Below, piece after piece: positions 22,301 through 34,100 of a stretch of 64,000 bases of DNA; position 1 is the stretch's first letter; each line of letters begins with the position of its first letter. Below the pieces are notes generated by a model that saw only the letters and a list, made by a program, of their open reading frames with translations, was not told the DNA's origin and searched no databases. The position numbers and the translations under genes are program-made. The DNA lies in contig NC_080067.1 in assembly GCF_949987535.1 (NCBI RefSeq), positions 43,274,910 through 43,338,909 of the forward strand. Direction: 5' to 3'. This DNA is from Balaenoptera acutorostrata. Taxonomy: Eukaryota > Chordata > Mammalia > Artiodactyla > Balaenopteridae.

Positions 22301-23420
22301 CCATGAGTGGAAGTGCCCTATGCTCTCCAAGCTGTGTCTTTTAGATGTTTCAGGACACACAGTACACTTCTCCAGAGTGACTGTTGGCAATTTACATCCC
22401 GCCAATCAGCGTAGCAAGGCTCCCATTTCTCCATGGCCGGTCCTGCATTTCTGGTTTGGACACTTTTTTCCGCATGGCCCTTTTGCCCGCTGGGAAGCGA
22501 GACTTCTTTGGAGCGCTGATTTGCCTTTCCAGGTGGCTTGGTTGGCCAAAAAGGGCGTATGCGTTTTTTCCTGAATATATTCAGGAAAAAACGCATACGC
22601 CCTTTTTGGCCAAGGGCATCATTGTCCACGTTTTGCCGCTTTTCATGTGCTTTCAAGGCGATTCGAATCTACCTCCTGAAATCTGTTTCCTGCAATTCTG
22701 CCTTGCTTTCAAAGCCTCTTCGTTGCCTTCCCTCAATCTATTTGGGGACGAGAGTTATCATTTATAACTCTGCAGGTTTGTGAATTGCAGTGCCCCTGAG
22801 CTCCATTTTTCCAGTCGCTTTTTTGGGAGCTGGCCGCAAAAGTGCAGGGTTGCTTCAGGCCCTCTTCTGGTTCTGGGGGGCAGGCTGAGCTTGTGGTTAA
22901 TTCTTCTTCCTGATGGGAAAATAGAGTGACCTGTGCCTGTCCCAACCCCTAGAGCTAGTCTCTCATTGGTTCCCCCTCTTCCCGTTCATCCTCAGGACAA
23001 ATTGCAACCTGTACGGAACAGGAGGTTAAAGGTGCTGATTCTCCAAGGAGGGAGATGGCTAGGAAAGCGGCTGCAATGGCAAACCCGAGCACAAGGAGAT
23101 GAGAAATGAGGTGCGTTTTAGAAACCTTTCCCGATCACACGGTGTACCACCTTCTGGTTTTCTCATGCATGTTTTCGACGTAGGAAGATGCCCTTGAACC
23201 TGGAGATTTGGGACCCATGGGATGGGTACCATGCAGTATTACTTTAAAGGGTCTGCGTTGGCTCATGCAACCTCACCAAACCTCTGAGCCCCAAGAGTGT
23301 CCACCCTTATGTCTCAATCAGCTGTGGGTCTAGATATGGTCAATCCAGGTTGCATCACAGCCCCTGAACGAATTTTGTAAGAATTTCTCTCTCTTTCACT
23401 GTCTTTGTTTCACGGGTTTT
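16389..23420 (+). repeat. Common-satellite monomers 1-4 (paired with monomers 24-27)
   Basis: Palindromes at 17267, 19025, 20785 and 22542. This stretch shares rare variants with 56860-64000, 23 monomers downstream: TTTAAATTCGCTC (18491 and 58968), GAGTTGCGTT (about 19591 and 60067), a two-base loss giving CGGCTGTTTAGG (21706 and 62182), GTGTCTTTTAGATG (22334 and 62811) and TTTGGGGACGAG (22741 and 63218). Monomers 1 and 2 also carry unusually many one-base indels, discussed as a likely quality problem next to the gap. Confidence 0.88.
20785..20856 (+). repeat. Palindrome of monomer 3, one right-arm mismatch
   Basis: A to G at 20829 in the right arm breaks one pair with 20812. The same right-arm change occurs in monomer 24 (57785) and in monomer 26 (61305), where it is matched by a left-arm change. 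Confidence 0.85.
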
Positions 23421-24301
23421 GAAAAGTAATTTATTTTTATAATGGGGTTTAGCTGCTTTTCACGGCTGTGTTTAGGCCGCTTTACACCCCCTTGACTCAC
23501 TTACAGAGATATATCAATACATAGGTTTGACGATTCTTACTAGTCAGATATATTCTTGTGCGGTGAATAGGGGGTGTTGAGTCCAGTTCACTGAGCCAGG
23601 AATAGGTCTTGTCTACTACATATTGGGTTTATGGAACGGTATCTGAGCTAATTTGAAACCCTTGTTTTATGCATCACCCCACCTCACCTTTCCCGTTCAG
23701 CAGCCATAGTGTGTTTTCTGAACGTGTGACTCTGTTCTGTTTTGTAATTCAGTTCAAGTGTAGCGGTTTTTACATTCCCTCTATAAGTGATTTCTTATGA
23801 TAAGTGTCTTTTTCTGTGTGACTTATTTCACTTAGAATCGTCGTACCTAAATCCACTCATCGTGCTGCTACTAGCCTTATGACGTTGATTTCATGGCTGA
23901 GTGATATTCCATTGTACATGAGGACCACAACTTCTTTATCCACTTTTCTCTTTCCTAGGATATTTAAGGTGTAATGAAGTGGGGGTTCTTGTCAACAGAG
24001 CAGCCCTAAACTTTGGGGTGCCTGTGTCTCGCTGATTTTTAGTTTTCCCAATTTATACGCCCATGAGTGGAAGTGCCCTACGCTCTCCAAGCTGTGTTTT
24101 TTAGATGTTTCAGGACACACCGTACACTTCTCCAGAGTGACTGTTGGCAATTTACATCCCGCCCATCAGCGTAGCAAGGCTCCCATTTCTCCATGGCCGG
24201 TCCTGCATTTCTGGTTTGGACACTTTTTTCCGCATGGCCCTTTTGCCCGCTGGGAAGCGAGACTTCTTTGGAGCGCTGATTTGCCTTTCCAGGTGGCTTG
24301 G
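23421..24301 (-). mobile_element. L1 3' UTR and ORF2 C-terminus remnant, antisense
   Basis: Read on the reverse strand, this is a diverged artiodactyl L1 3' end: ORF2 C-terminal coding sequence, then the 3' UTR up to near its A-tail. Landmarks on the plus strand are ATGGCTGAGTGATATTCCAT (23893-23912; L1 antisense has ATGGCTGAGTAATATTCCAT), CTATAAGTGAT, TTGGGGTGCCTGTGTCT and GGCAATTTACATCCC. On the minus strand, 23912-23889 encodes MEYHSAMK (L1: MEYYSAIK). Upstream the reverse frame gives QQSLWRSVRCVLKHLK, clearly related to the ORF2 C-terminal stretch QPLWRTVWRFLKKLK. No functional frame remains, and the endonuclease and reverse transcriptase domains are absent. This is a molecular fossil amplified as satellite DNA. 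It is not an active element. Confidence 0.92.
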
Positions 24302-24373
24302 TTGGCCAAAAAGGGCGTATGCGTTTTTTCCTGAATATATTCAGGAAAAAACGCATACGCCCTTTTTGGCCAA
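24302..24373. mobile_element. 72-bp perfect palindrome, mariner-type MITE remnant
   Basis: Two 36-base arms with no spacer. The ends are TTGGCCAAAAAG and CTTTTTGGCCAA, and the centre is CCTGAATATATTCAGG. It interrupts L1 similarity: GATTTGCCTTTCC on the left and CTTTTCATGTGC on the right are near neighbours in L1. The ends and layout match the abundant ruminant palindromic element with termini TTGGCCAAAAAGTTCG, a mariner-derived MITE that gives rise to the bovine miR-2284/2285 hairpins (recalled knowledge). Only the inner arm sequence differs. A transcript through it would fold into a long hairpin. The MITE identity is a strong similarity argument made without an alignment. Confidence 0.75.
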
Positions 24374-24530
24374 GGGCATCATTGTCCACGTTTTGCCGCT
24401 TTTCATGTGCTTTCAAGGCGATTCGAATCTACCTCCTGAAATCTGTTTCCTGCAATTCTGCCTTGCTTTCAAAGCCTCTTCGTTGCCTTCCCTCAATCTA
24501 TTTGTGGACGAGAGTTATCATTTATAACTC
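24374..24530 (-). mobile_element. L1 ORF2 remnant continuing past the palindrome, antisense
   Basis: Similarity to reverse-strand L1 ORF2 resumes after the palindrome (CTTTTCATGTGC; L1 antisense has CTTTTCATGTGCCTG) and weakens towards AGTTATCATTTATAACTC (L1 has a TGAGCTGTTTATA region here). The end point is approximate. It confirms that the palindrome sits inside an L1 copy and does not lie at its border. Confidence 0.7.
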
Positions 24531-25180
24531 TGCAGGTTTGTGAATTGCAGTGCCCCTGAGCTCCATTTTTCCAGTCGCTTTTTTGGGAGCTGGCCGCAAA
24601 AGTGCAGGGTTGCTTCAGGCCCTCTTCTGGTTCTGGGGGGCAGGCTGAGCTTGTGGTTAATTCTTCTTCCTGATGGGAAAATAGAGTGACCTGTGCCTGT
24701 CCCAACCCCTAGAGCTAGTCTCTCATTGGTTCCCCCTCTTCCCGTTCATCCTCAGGACAAATTGCAACCTGTACGGAACAGGAGGTTAAAGGTGCTGATT
24801 CTCCAAGGAGGGAGATGGCTAGGAAAGCGGCTGCAATGGCAAACCCGAGCACAAGGAGATGAGAAATGAGGTGCGTTTTAGAAACCTTTCCCGATCACAC
24901 GGTGTACCACCTTCTGGGTTTCTCATGCATGTTTTCGACGTAGGAAGATGCCCTTGAACCTGGAGATTTGGGACCCATGGGATGGGTACCATGCAGTATT
25001 ACTTTAAAGGGTCTGCGTTGGCTCATGCAACCTCACCAAACCTCTGAGCCCCAAGAGTGTCCACCCTTATGTCTCAATCAGCTGTGGGTCTAGATATGGT
25101 CAATCCAGGTTGCATCACAGCCCCTGAACGAATTTTGTAAGAATTTCTCTCTCTTTCACTGTCTTTGTTTCACGGGTTTT
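24531..25180. repeat. Unrecognised ~650-bp part of the satellite monomer
   Basis: No similarity that I recognise. The segment includes a pyrimidine-rich end (TTTCTCTCTCTTTCACTG near 25144) next to the L1 A-tail side, and a moderately GC-rich start (GGAGCTGGCCGCAAAAGTGC near 24586). I see no tRNA boxes, no reliable open frame and no CENP-B box. It may be the unique DNA that flanked the founding L1 insertion, more decayed L1, or an LTR remnant. Confidence 0.6.
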
Positions 25181-28100
25181 GAAAAGTAATTTATTTTTAT
25201 AATGGGGTTTAGCTGCTTTTCACGGCTGTGTTTAGGCCGCTTTACACCCCCTTGACTCACTTACAGAGAGATATCAATACATAGGTTTGAAGATTCTTAC
25301 TAGTCAGATATATTCTTGTGCGGTGAATAGGGGGTGTTGAGTCCAGTTCACTGAGCCAGGAGTAGGTCTTGTCTACTACATATTGGGTTTATGGAACGGT
25401 ATCTGAGCTAATTTGAAACCCTTGTTTTATGCATCACCCCACCTCAACTTTCCCGTTCAGCAGCCATAGTGTGTTTTCTGAACGTGTGACTCTGTTCTGT
25501 TTTGTAATTCAGTTCAAGTGTAGCGGTTTTTACATTCCCTCTATAAGTGATTTCTTATGATAAGTGTCTCTTTCTGTGTGACTTATTTCACTTAGAATCG
25601 TCGTACCTAAATCCACTCATCGTGCTGCTACTAGCCTTATGACGTTGATTTCATGGCTGAGTGATATTCCATTGTACATGAGGACCACAACTTCTTTATC
25701 CACTTTTCTCTTTCCTAGGATATTTAAGGTGTAATGAAGTGGGGGTTCTTGTCAACAGAGCAGCCCTAAACTTTGGGGTGCCTGTGTCTCGCTGATTTTT
25801 AGTTTTCCCAATTTATACGCCCATGAGTGGAAGTGCCCTACGCTCTCCAAGCTGTGTTTTTTAGATGTTTCAGGACACACCGTACACTTCTCCAGAGTGA
25901 CTGTTGGCAATTTACATCCCGCCCATCAGCGTAGCAAGGCTCCCATTTCTCCATGGCCGGTCCTGCATTTCTGGTTTGGACACTTTTTTCCGCATGGCCC
26001 TTTTGCCCGCTCGGAAGCCAGACTTCTTTGGAGCGCTGATTTGCCTTTCCAGGTGGTTTGGTTGGCCAAAAAGGGCGTATGCGTTTTTTCCTGAATATAT
26101 TCAGGAAAAAACGCATACGCCCTTTTTGGCCAAGGGCATCATTGTCCACGTTTTGCCGCTTTTCATGTGCTTTCAAGGCGATTCGAATCTACCTCCTGAA
26201 ATCTGTTTCCTGCAATTCTGCCTTGCTTTCAAAGCCTCTTCCTTGCCTTCCCTCAATATATTTGTGGACGAGAGTTATCATTTATAACTCTGCAGGTTTG
26301 TGAATTGCAGTGCCCCTGAGCTCCATTTTTCCAGTCGCTTTTTTGGGAGCTGGCCGCAAAAGTGCAGGATTGCTTCAGGCCCTCTTCTGGTTCTGGGGGG
26401 CAGGCTGAGCTTGTGGTTAATTCTTCTTCCTGATGGGAAAATAGAGTGACCTGTGCCTGTCCCAACCCCTAGAGCTAGTCTCTCATTGGTTCCCCCTCTT
26501 CCCGTTCATCCTCAGGACAAATTGCAACCTGTACGGAACAGGAGGTTAAAGGTGCTGATTCTCCAAGGACGGAGATGGCTAGTAAAGTGGCTGGAATGGC
26601 GAACCCGAGCACAAGGAGATGAGAAATGAGGTGCGTTTTAGAAACCTTTCCCGATCACACAGTGTACCATCTTCTCGGTTTCTCATGCATGTTTTCGACG
26701 TAGGAAGATGCCCTTGAACCTGGAGATTTGGGACCCATGGGAAGGGTACCATGCAGTATTACTTTAAAGGGTCTGCGTTGGCTCATGCAACCTCACCAAA
26801 CCTCTGAGCCCCAAGAGTGTCCACCCTTATGTCTCAATCAGCTGTGGGTCTAGATATGGTCAATCCAGGTGGCATCACAGCCCCTGAACGAATTTTGTAA
26901 GAATTTCTCTCTCTTTCACTGTCTTTGTTTCACGGGTTTTGAAAAGTAATTTATTTTTATAATGGGGTTTAGCTGCTTTTCACGGCTGTGTTTATGCCGC
27001 TTTACACCCCCTTGACTCACTTACAGAGAGATATCAATACATAGGTTTGACGATTCTTACTAGTCAGATATATTCTTGTGCGGTGAATAGGGGGTGTTGA
27101 GTCCAGTTCACTGAGCAAGGAGTAGGTCTTGTCTACTACATATTGGGTTTATGGAACGGTATCTGAGCTAATTTGAAACCCTTGTTTTATGCATCACCCC
27201 ACCTCACTTTTCCCGTTCAGCAGCCATAGTGTGTTTTCTGAACGTGTGACTCTGTTCTGTTTTGTAATTCAGTTCAAGTGTAGCGGTTTTTACATTCCCT
27301 CTATAAGTGATTTCTTATGATAAGTGTCTCTTTCTGTGTGACTTATTTCACTTAGAATCGTCGTACCTAAATCCACTCATCGTGCTGCTACTAGCCTTAT
27401 GACGTTGATTTCATGGCTGAGTGATATTCCATTGTACATGAGGACCACAACTTCTTTATCCACTTTTCTCTTTCCTAGGATATTTAAGGTGTAATGAAGT
27501 GGGGGTTCTTGTCAACAGAGCAGCCCTAAACTTTGGGGTGCCTGTGTCTCGCTGATTTTTAGTTTTCCCAATTTATACGCCCGTGAGTGGAATTGCCCTA
27601 TGCTCTCCTAGCTGTGTTTTTTAGATGTTTCAGGACACACCGTACACTTCTCCAGAGTGGCTGTTGGCAATTTACATCCCGCCCATCAGCGTAGCAAGGC
27701 TCCCATTTCTTCATGGCCGGTCCTGCATTTCTGGTTTGGACACTTTTTTCCGCATGGCCCTTTTGCCCGCTGGGAAGCGAGACTTCTTTGGAGCGCTGGT
27801 TTGCCTTTCCAGGTTGCTTGGTTGGCCAAAAAGGGCGTATGCGTTTTTTCCTGGATATATTCAGGAAAAAACGCATACGCCCTTTTTGGCCAAGGGCATC
27901 ATTGTCCACGTTTTGCCGCTTTTCATGTGCTTTCAAGGCGATTCGAATCTACCTCCTGAAATCTGTTTCCTGCAATTCTGCCTTGCTTTCAAAGCCTCTT
28001 CCTTGCCTTCCCTCAATATATTTGTGGACGAGAGTTATCATTTATAACTCTGCAGGTTTGTGAATTGCAGTGCCCCTGAGCTCCATTTTTCCAGTCGCTT

Positions 28101-31100
28101 TTTTGGGAGCTGGCCGCAAAAGTGCAGGATTGCTTCAGGCCCTCTTCTGGTTCTGGGGGGCAGGCTGAGCTTGTGGTTAATTCTTCTTCCTGATGGGAAA
28201 ATAGAGTGACCTGTGCCTGTTCCAACCCCTAGAGCTAGTCTCTCATTGGTTCCCCCTCTTCCCGTTCATCCTCAGGACAAATTGCAACCTGTACGGAACA
28301 GGAGGTTAAAGGTGCTGAATCTCCAAGGAGGGAGATGGCTAGGAAAGCGGCTGGAATGGCGAACCCGAGCACTAGGAGATGAGAAATGAGGTGCATTTTA
28401 GAAACCTTTCCCGATCACACGGTGTACCATCTTCTGGGTTTCTCATGCATGTTTTCGACGTAGGAAGATGCCTTTGAACCTGGAGATTTGGGACCCATGG
28501 GAAGGGTACCATGCAGTATTACTTTAAAGGGTCTGCGTTGGCTCATGCAACCTCACCAAACCTCTGAGCCCCAAGAGTGTCCACCCTTATGTCTCAATCA
28601 GCTGTGGGTCTAGATATGGTCAATCCAGGTTGCATCACAGCCCCTGAACGAATTTTGTAAGAATTTCTCTCTCTTTCACTGTCTTTGTTTCACGGGTTTT
28701 GAAAAGTAATTTATTTTTATAATGGGGTTTAGCTGCTTTTCACGGCTGTGTTTATGCCGCTTTACCCCCCCTTGACTCACTTACAGAGAGATATCAATAC
28801 ATAGGTTTGACGATTCTTACTAGTCAGATATATTCTTGTGCGGTGAATAGGGGGTGTTGAGTCCAGTTCACTGAGCAAGGAGTAGGTCTTGTCTACTACA
28901 TATTGGGTTTATGGAACGGTATCTGAGCTAATTTGAAACCCTTGTTTTATGCATCACCCCACCTCACCTTTCCCGTTCAGCAGCCATAGTGTGTTTTCTG
29001 AACGTGTGACTCTGTTCTGTTTTGTAATTCAGTTCACGTGTAGCGGTTTTTACATTCCTTCTATAAGTGATTTCTTATGATAAGTGTCTTTTTCTGTGTG
29101 ACTTATTTCACTTAGAATCGTCGTACCTAAATCCACTCATCGTGCTGCTACTAGCCTTATGACGTTGATTTCATGGCTGAGTGATATTCCATTGTACATG
29201 AGGACCACAACTTCTTTATCCACTTGTCTCTTTCCTAGGATATTTAAGGTGTAATGAAGTGGGGGTTCTTGTCAACAGAGCAGCCCTAAACTTTGGGGTG
29301 CCTGTGTCTCGCTGATTTTTAGTTTTCCCAATTTATACGCCCGTGAGTGGAATTGCCCTATGCTCTCCTAGCTGTGTTTTTTAGATGTTTCAGGACACAC
29401 CGTACACTTCTCCAGAGTGGCTGTTGGCAATTTACATCCCGCCCATCAGCGTAGCAAGGCTCCCATTTCTTCATGGCCGGTCCTGCATTTCTGGTTTGGA
29501 CACTTTTTTCCGCATGGCCCTTTTGCCCGCTGGGAAGCGAGACTTCTTTGGAGCGCTGGTTTGCCTTTCCAGGTTGCTTGGTTGGCCAAAAAGGGCGTAT
29601 GCGTTTTTTCCTGGATATATTCAGGAAAAAACGCATACGCCCTTTTTGGCCAAGGGCATCATTGTCCACGTTTTGCCGCTTTTCATGTGCTTTCAAGGCG
29701 ATTCGAATCTACCTCCTGAAATCTGTTTCCTGCAATTCTGCCTTGCTTTCAAAGCCTCTTCCTTGCCTTCCCTCAATATATTTGTGGACGAGAGTTATCA
29801 TTTATAACTCTGCAGGTTTGTGAATTGCAGTGCCCCTGAGCTCCATTTTTCCAGTCGCTTTTTTGGGAGCTGGCCGCAAAAGTGCAGGATTGCTTCAGGC
29901 CCTCTTCTGGTTCTGGGGGGCAGGCTGAGCTTGTGGTTAATTCTTCTTCCTGATGGGAAAATAGAGTGACCTGTGCCTGTTCCAACCCCTAGAGCTAGTC
30001 TCTCATTGGTTCCCCCTCTTCCCGTTCATCCTCAGGACAAATTGCAACCTGTACGGAACAGGAGGTTAAAGGTGCTGAATCTCCAAGGAGGGAGATGGCT
30101 AGGAAAGCGGCTGGAATGGCGAACCCGAGCACTAGGAGATGAGAAATGAGGTGCATTTTAGAAACCTTTCCCGATCACACGGTGTACCATCTTCTGGGTT
30201 TCTCATGCATGTTTTCGACGTAGGAAGATGCCTTTGAACCTGGAGATTTGGGACCCATGGGAAGGGTACCATGCAGTATTACTTTAAAGGGTCTGCGTTG
30301 GCTCATGCAACCTCACCAAACCTCTGAGCCCCAAGAGTGTCCACCCTTATGTCTCAATCAGCTGTGGGTCTAGATATGGTCAATCCAGGTTGCATCACAG
30401 CCCCTGAACGAATTTTGTAAGAATTTCTCTCTCTTTCACTGTCTTTGTTTCACGGGTTTTGAAAAGTAATTTATTTTTATAATGGGGTTTAGCTGCTTTT
30501 CACGGCTGTGTTTATGCCGCTTTACCCCCCCTTGACTCACTTACAGAGAGATATCAATACATAGGTTTGACGATTCTTACTAGTCAGATATATTCTTGTG
30601 CGGTGAATAGGGGGTGTTGAGTCCAGTTCACTGAGCAAGGAGTAGGTCTTGTCTACTACATATTGGGTTTATGGAACGGTATCTGAGCTAATTTGAAACC
30701 CTTGTTTTATGCATCACCCCACCTCACCTTTCCCGTTCAGCAGCCATAGTGTGTTTTCTGAACGTGTGACTCTGTTCTGTTTTGTAATTCAGTTCACGTG
30801 TAGCGGTTTTTACATTCCTTCTATAAGTGATTTCTTATGATAAGTGTCTTTTTCTGTGTGACTTATTTCACTTAGAATCGTCGTACCTAAATCCACTCAT
30901 CGTGCTGCTACTAGCCTTATGACGTTGATTTCATGGCTGAGTGATATTCCATTGTACATGAGGACCACAACTTCTTTATCCACTTGTCTCTTTCCTAGGA
31001 TATTTAAGGTGTAATGAAGTGGGGGTTCTTGTCAACAGAGCAGCCCTAAACTTTGGGGTGCCTGTGTCTCGCTGATTTTTAGTTTTCCCAATTTATACGC

Positions 31101-34100
31101 CCATGAGTGGAAGTGCCCTACGCTCTCCAAGCTGTGTTTTTTAGATGTTTCAGGACACACCGTACACTTCTCCAGAGTGACTGTTGGCAATTTACATCCC
31201 GCCCATCAGCGTAGCAAGGCTCCCATTTCTCCATGGCCGGTCCTGCATTTCTGGTTTGGACACTTTTTTCCGCATGGCCCTTTTGCCCGCTCGGAAGCCA
31301 GACTTCTTTGGAGCGCTGATTTGCCTTTCCAGGTGGTTTGGTTGGCCAAAAAGGGCGTATGCGTTTTTTCCTGAATATATTCAGGAAAAAACGCATACGC
31401 CCTTTTTGGCCAAGGGCATCATTGTCCACGTTTTGCCGCTTTTCATGTGCTTTCAAGGCGATTCGAATCTACCTCCTGAAATCTGTTTCCTGCAATTCTG
31501 CCTTGCTTTCAAAGCCTCTTCGTTGCCTTCCCTCAATCTATTTGTGGACGAGAGTTATCATTTATAACTCTGCAGGTTTGTGAATTGCAGTGCCCCTGAG
31601 CTCCATTTTTCCAGTCGCTTTTTTGGGAGCTGGCCGCAAAAGTGCAGGATTGCTTCAGGCCCTCTTCTGGTTCTGGGGGGCAGGCTGAGCTTGTGGTTAA
31701 TTCTTCTTCCTGATGGGAAAATAGAGTGACCTGTGCCTGTCCCAACCCCTAGAGCTAGTCTCTCATTGGTTCCCCCTCTTCCCGTTCATCCTCAGGACAA
31801 ATTGCAACCTGTACGGAACAGGAGGTTAAAGGTGCTGATTCTCCAAGGAGGGAGATGGCTAGTAAAGTGGCTGGAATGGCGAACCCGAGCACAAGGAGAT
31901 GAGAAATGAGGTGCGTTTTAGAAACCTTTCCCGATCACACAGTGTACCATCTTCTCGGTTTCTCATGCATGTTTTCGACGTAGGAAGATGCCCTTGAACC
32001 TGGAGATTTGGGACCCATGGGATGGGTACCATGCAGTGTTACTTTAAAGGGTCTGCGTTGGCTCATGCAACCTCACCAAACCTCTGAGCCCCAAGAGTGT
32101 CCACCCTTATGTCTCAATCAGCTGTGGGTCTAGATATGGTCAATCCAGGTGGCATCACAGCCCCTGAACGAATTTTGTAAGAATTTCTCTCTCTTTCACT
32201 GTCTTTGTTTCACGGGTTTTGAAAAGTAATTTATTTTTATAATGGGGTTTAGCTGCTTTTCACGGCTGTGTTTATGCCGCTTTACACCCCCTTGACTCAC
32301 TTACAGAGAGATATCAATACATAGGTTTGACGATTCTTACTAGTCAGATATATTCTTGTGCGGTGAATAGGGGGTGTTGAGTCCAGTTCACTGAGCAAGG
32401 AGTAGGTCTTGTCTACTACATATTGGGTTTATGGAACGGTATCTGAGCTAATTTGAAACCCTTGTTTTATGCATCACCCCACCTCACTTTTCCCGTTCAG
32501 CAGCCATAGTGTGTTTTCTGAACGTGTGACTCTGTTCTGTTTTGTAATTCAGTTCAAGTGTAGCGGTTTTTACATTCCCTCTATAAGTGATTTCTTATGA
32601 TAAGTGTCTCTTTCTGTGTGACTTATTTCACTTAGAATCGTCGTACCTAAATCCACTCATCGTGCTGCTACTAGCCTTATGACGTTGATTTCATGGCTGA
32701 GTGATATTCCATTGTACATGAGGACCACAACTTCTTTATCCACTTTTCTCTTTCCTAGGATATTTAAGGTGTAATGAAGTGGGGGTTCTTGTCAACAGAG
32801 CAGCCCTAAACTTTGGGGTGCCTGTGTCTCGCTGATTTTTAGTTTTCCCAATTTATACGCCCATGAGTGGAAGTGCCCTACGCTCTCCAAGCTGTGTTTT
32901 TTAGATGTTTCAGGACACACCGTACACTTCTCCAGAGTGACTGTTGGCAATTTACATCCCGCCCATCAGCGTAGCAAGGCTCCCATTTCTCCATGGCCGG
33001 TCCTGCATTTCTGGTTTGGACACTTTTTTCCGCATGGCCCTTTTGCCTGCTCGGAAGCCAGACTTCTTTGGAGCGCTGATTTGCCTTTCCAGGTGGTTTG
33101 GTTGGCCAAAAAGGGCGTATGCGTTTTTTCCTGAATATATTCAGGAAAAAACGCATACGCCCTTTTTGGCCAAGGGCATCATTGTCCACGTTTTGCCGCT
33201 TTTCATGTGCTTTCAAGGCGATTCGAATCTACCTCCTGAAATCTGTTTCCTGCAATTCTGCCTTGCTTTCAAAGCCTCTTCCTTGCCTTCCCTCAATGTA
33301 TTTGTGGACGAGAGTTATCATTTATAACTCTGCAGGTTTGTGAATTGCAGTGCCCCTGAGCTCCATTTTTCCAGTCGCTTTTTTGGGAGCTGGCCGCAAA
33401 AGTGCAGGATTGCTTCAGGCCCTCTTCTGGTTCTGGGGGGCAGGCTGAGCTTGTGGTTAATTCTTCTTCCTAATGGGAAAATAGAGTGACCTGTGCGTGT
33501 CCCAACCCCTAGAGCTAGTCTCTCATTGGTTCCCCCTCTTCCCGTTCATCCTCAGGACAAATTGCAACCTGTACGGAACAGGAGGTTAAAGGTGCTGATT
33601 CTCCAAGGACGGAGATGGCTAGTAAAGTGGCTGGAATGGCGAACCCGAGCACAAGGAGATGAGAAATGAGGTGCGTTTTAGAAACCTTTCCCGATCACAC
33701 AGTGTACCATCTTCTCGGTTTCTCATGCATGTTTTCGACGTAGGAAGATGCCCTTGAACCTGGAGATTTGGGACCCATGGGAAGGGTACCATGCAGTATT
33801 ACTTTAAAGGGTCTGCGTTGGCTCATGCAACCTCACCAAACCTCTGAGCCCCAAGAGTGTCCACCCTTATGTCTCAATCAGCTGTGGGTCTAGATATGGT
33901 CAATCCAGGTGGCATCACAGCCCCTGAACGAATTTTGTAAGAATTTCTCTCTCTTTCACTGTCTTTGTTTCACGGGTTTTGAAAAGTAATTTATTTTTAT
34001 AATGGGGTTTAGCTGCTTTTCACGGCTGTGTTTATGCCGCTTTACACCCCCTTGACTCACTTACAGAGAGATATCAATACATAGGTTTGACGATTCTTAC

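Larger units (their letters stand above)
23421..25180 (+). repeat. Reference monomer (number 5) of the common satellite, 1760 bp
   Basis: This monomer is chosen as a clean example and phased to begin at GAAAAGTAATTTATTTTTAT, where L1 similarity starts. Its parts are 881 bp of reverse-strand L1, a 72-bp palindrome, about 155 bp more of L1, and about 650 bp of sequence I do not recognise. All other monomers have the same layout. Add or subtract about 1760 bp to find the parts elsewhere. Confidence 0.9.

Noticed and set aside
24078..24527. Conserved 112-residue reverse frame and 127-residue forward frame in each common-satellite monomer
   Set aside because: They repeat every 1760 bp, overlap on opposite strands and are kept open mainly by the palindrome. 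The reverse frame contains a decayed L1 ORF2 C-terminus. Conservation comes from satellite homogenisation.
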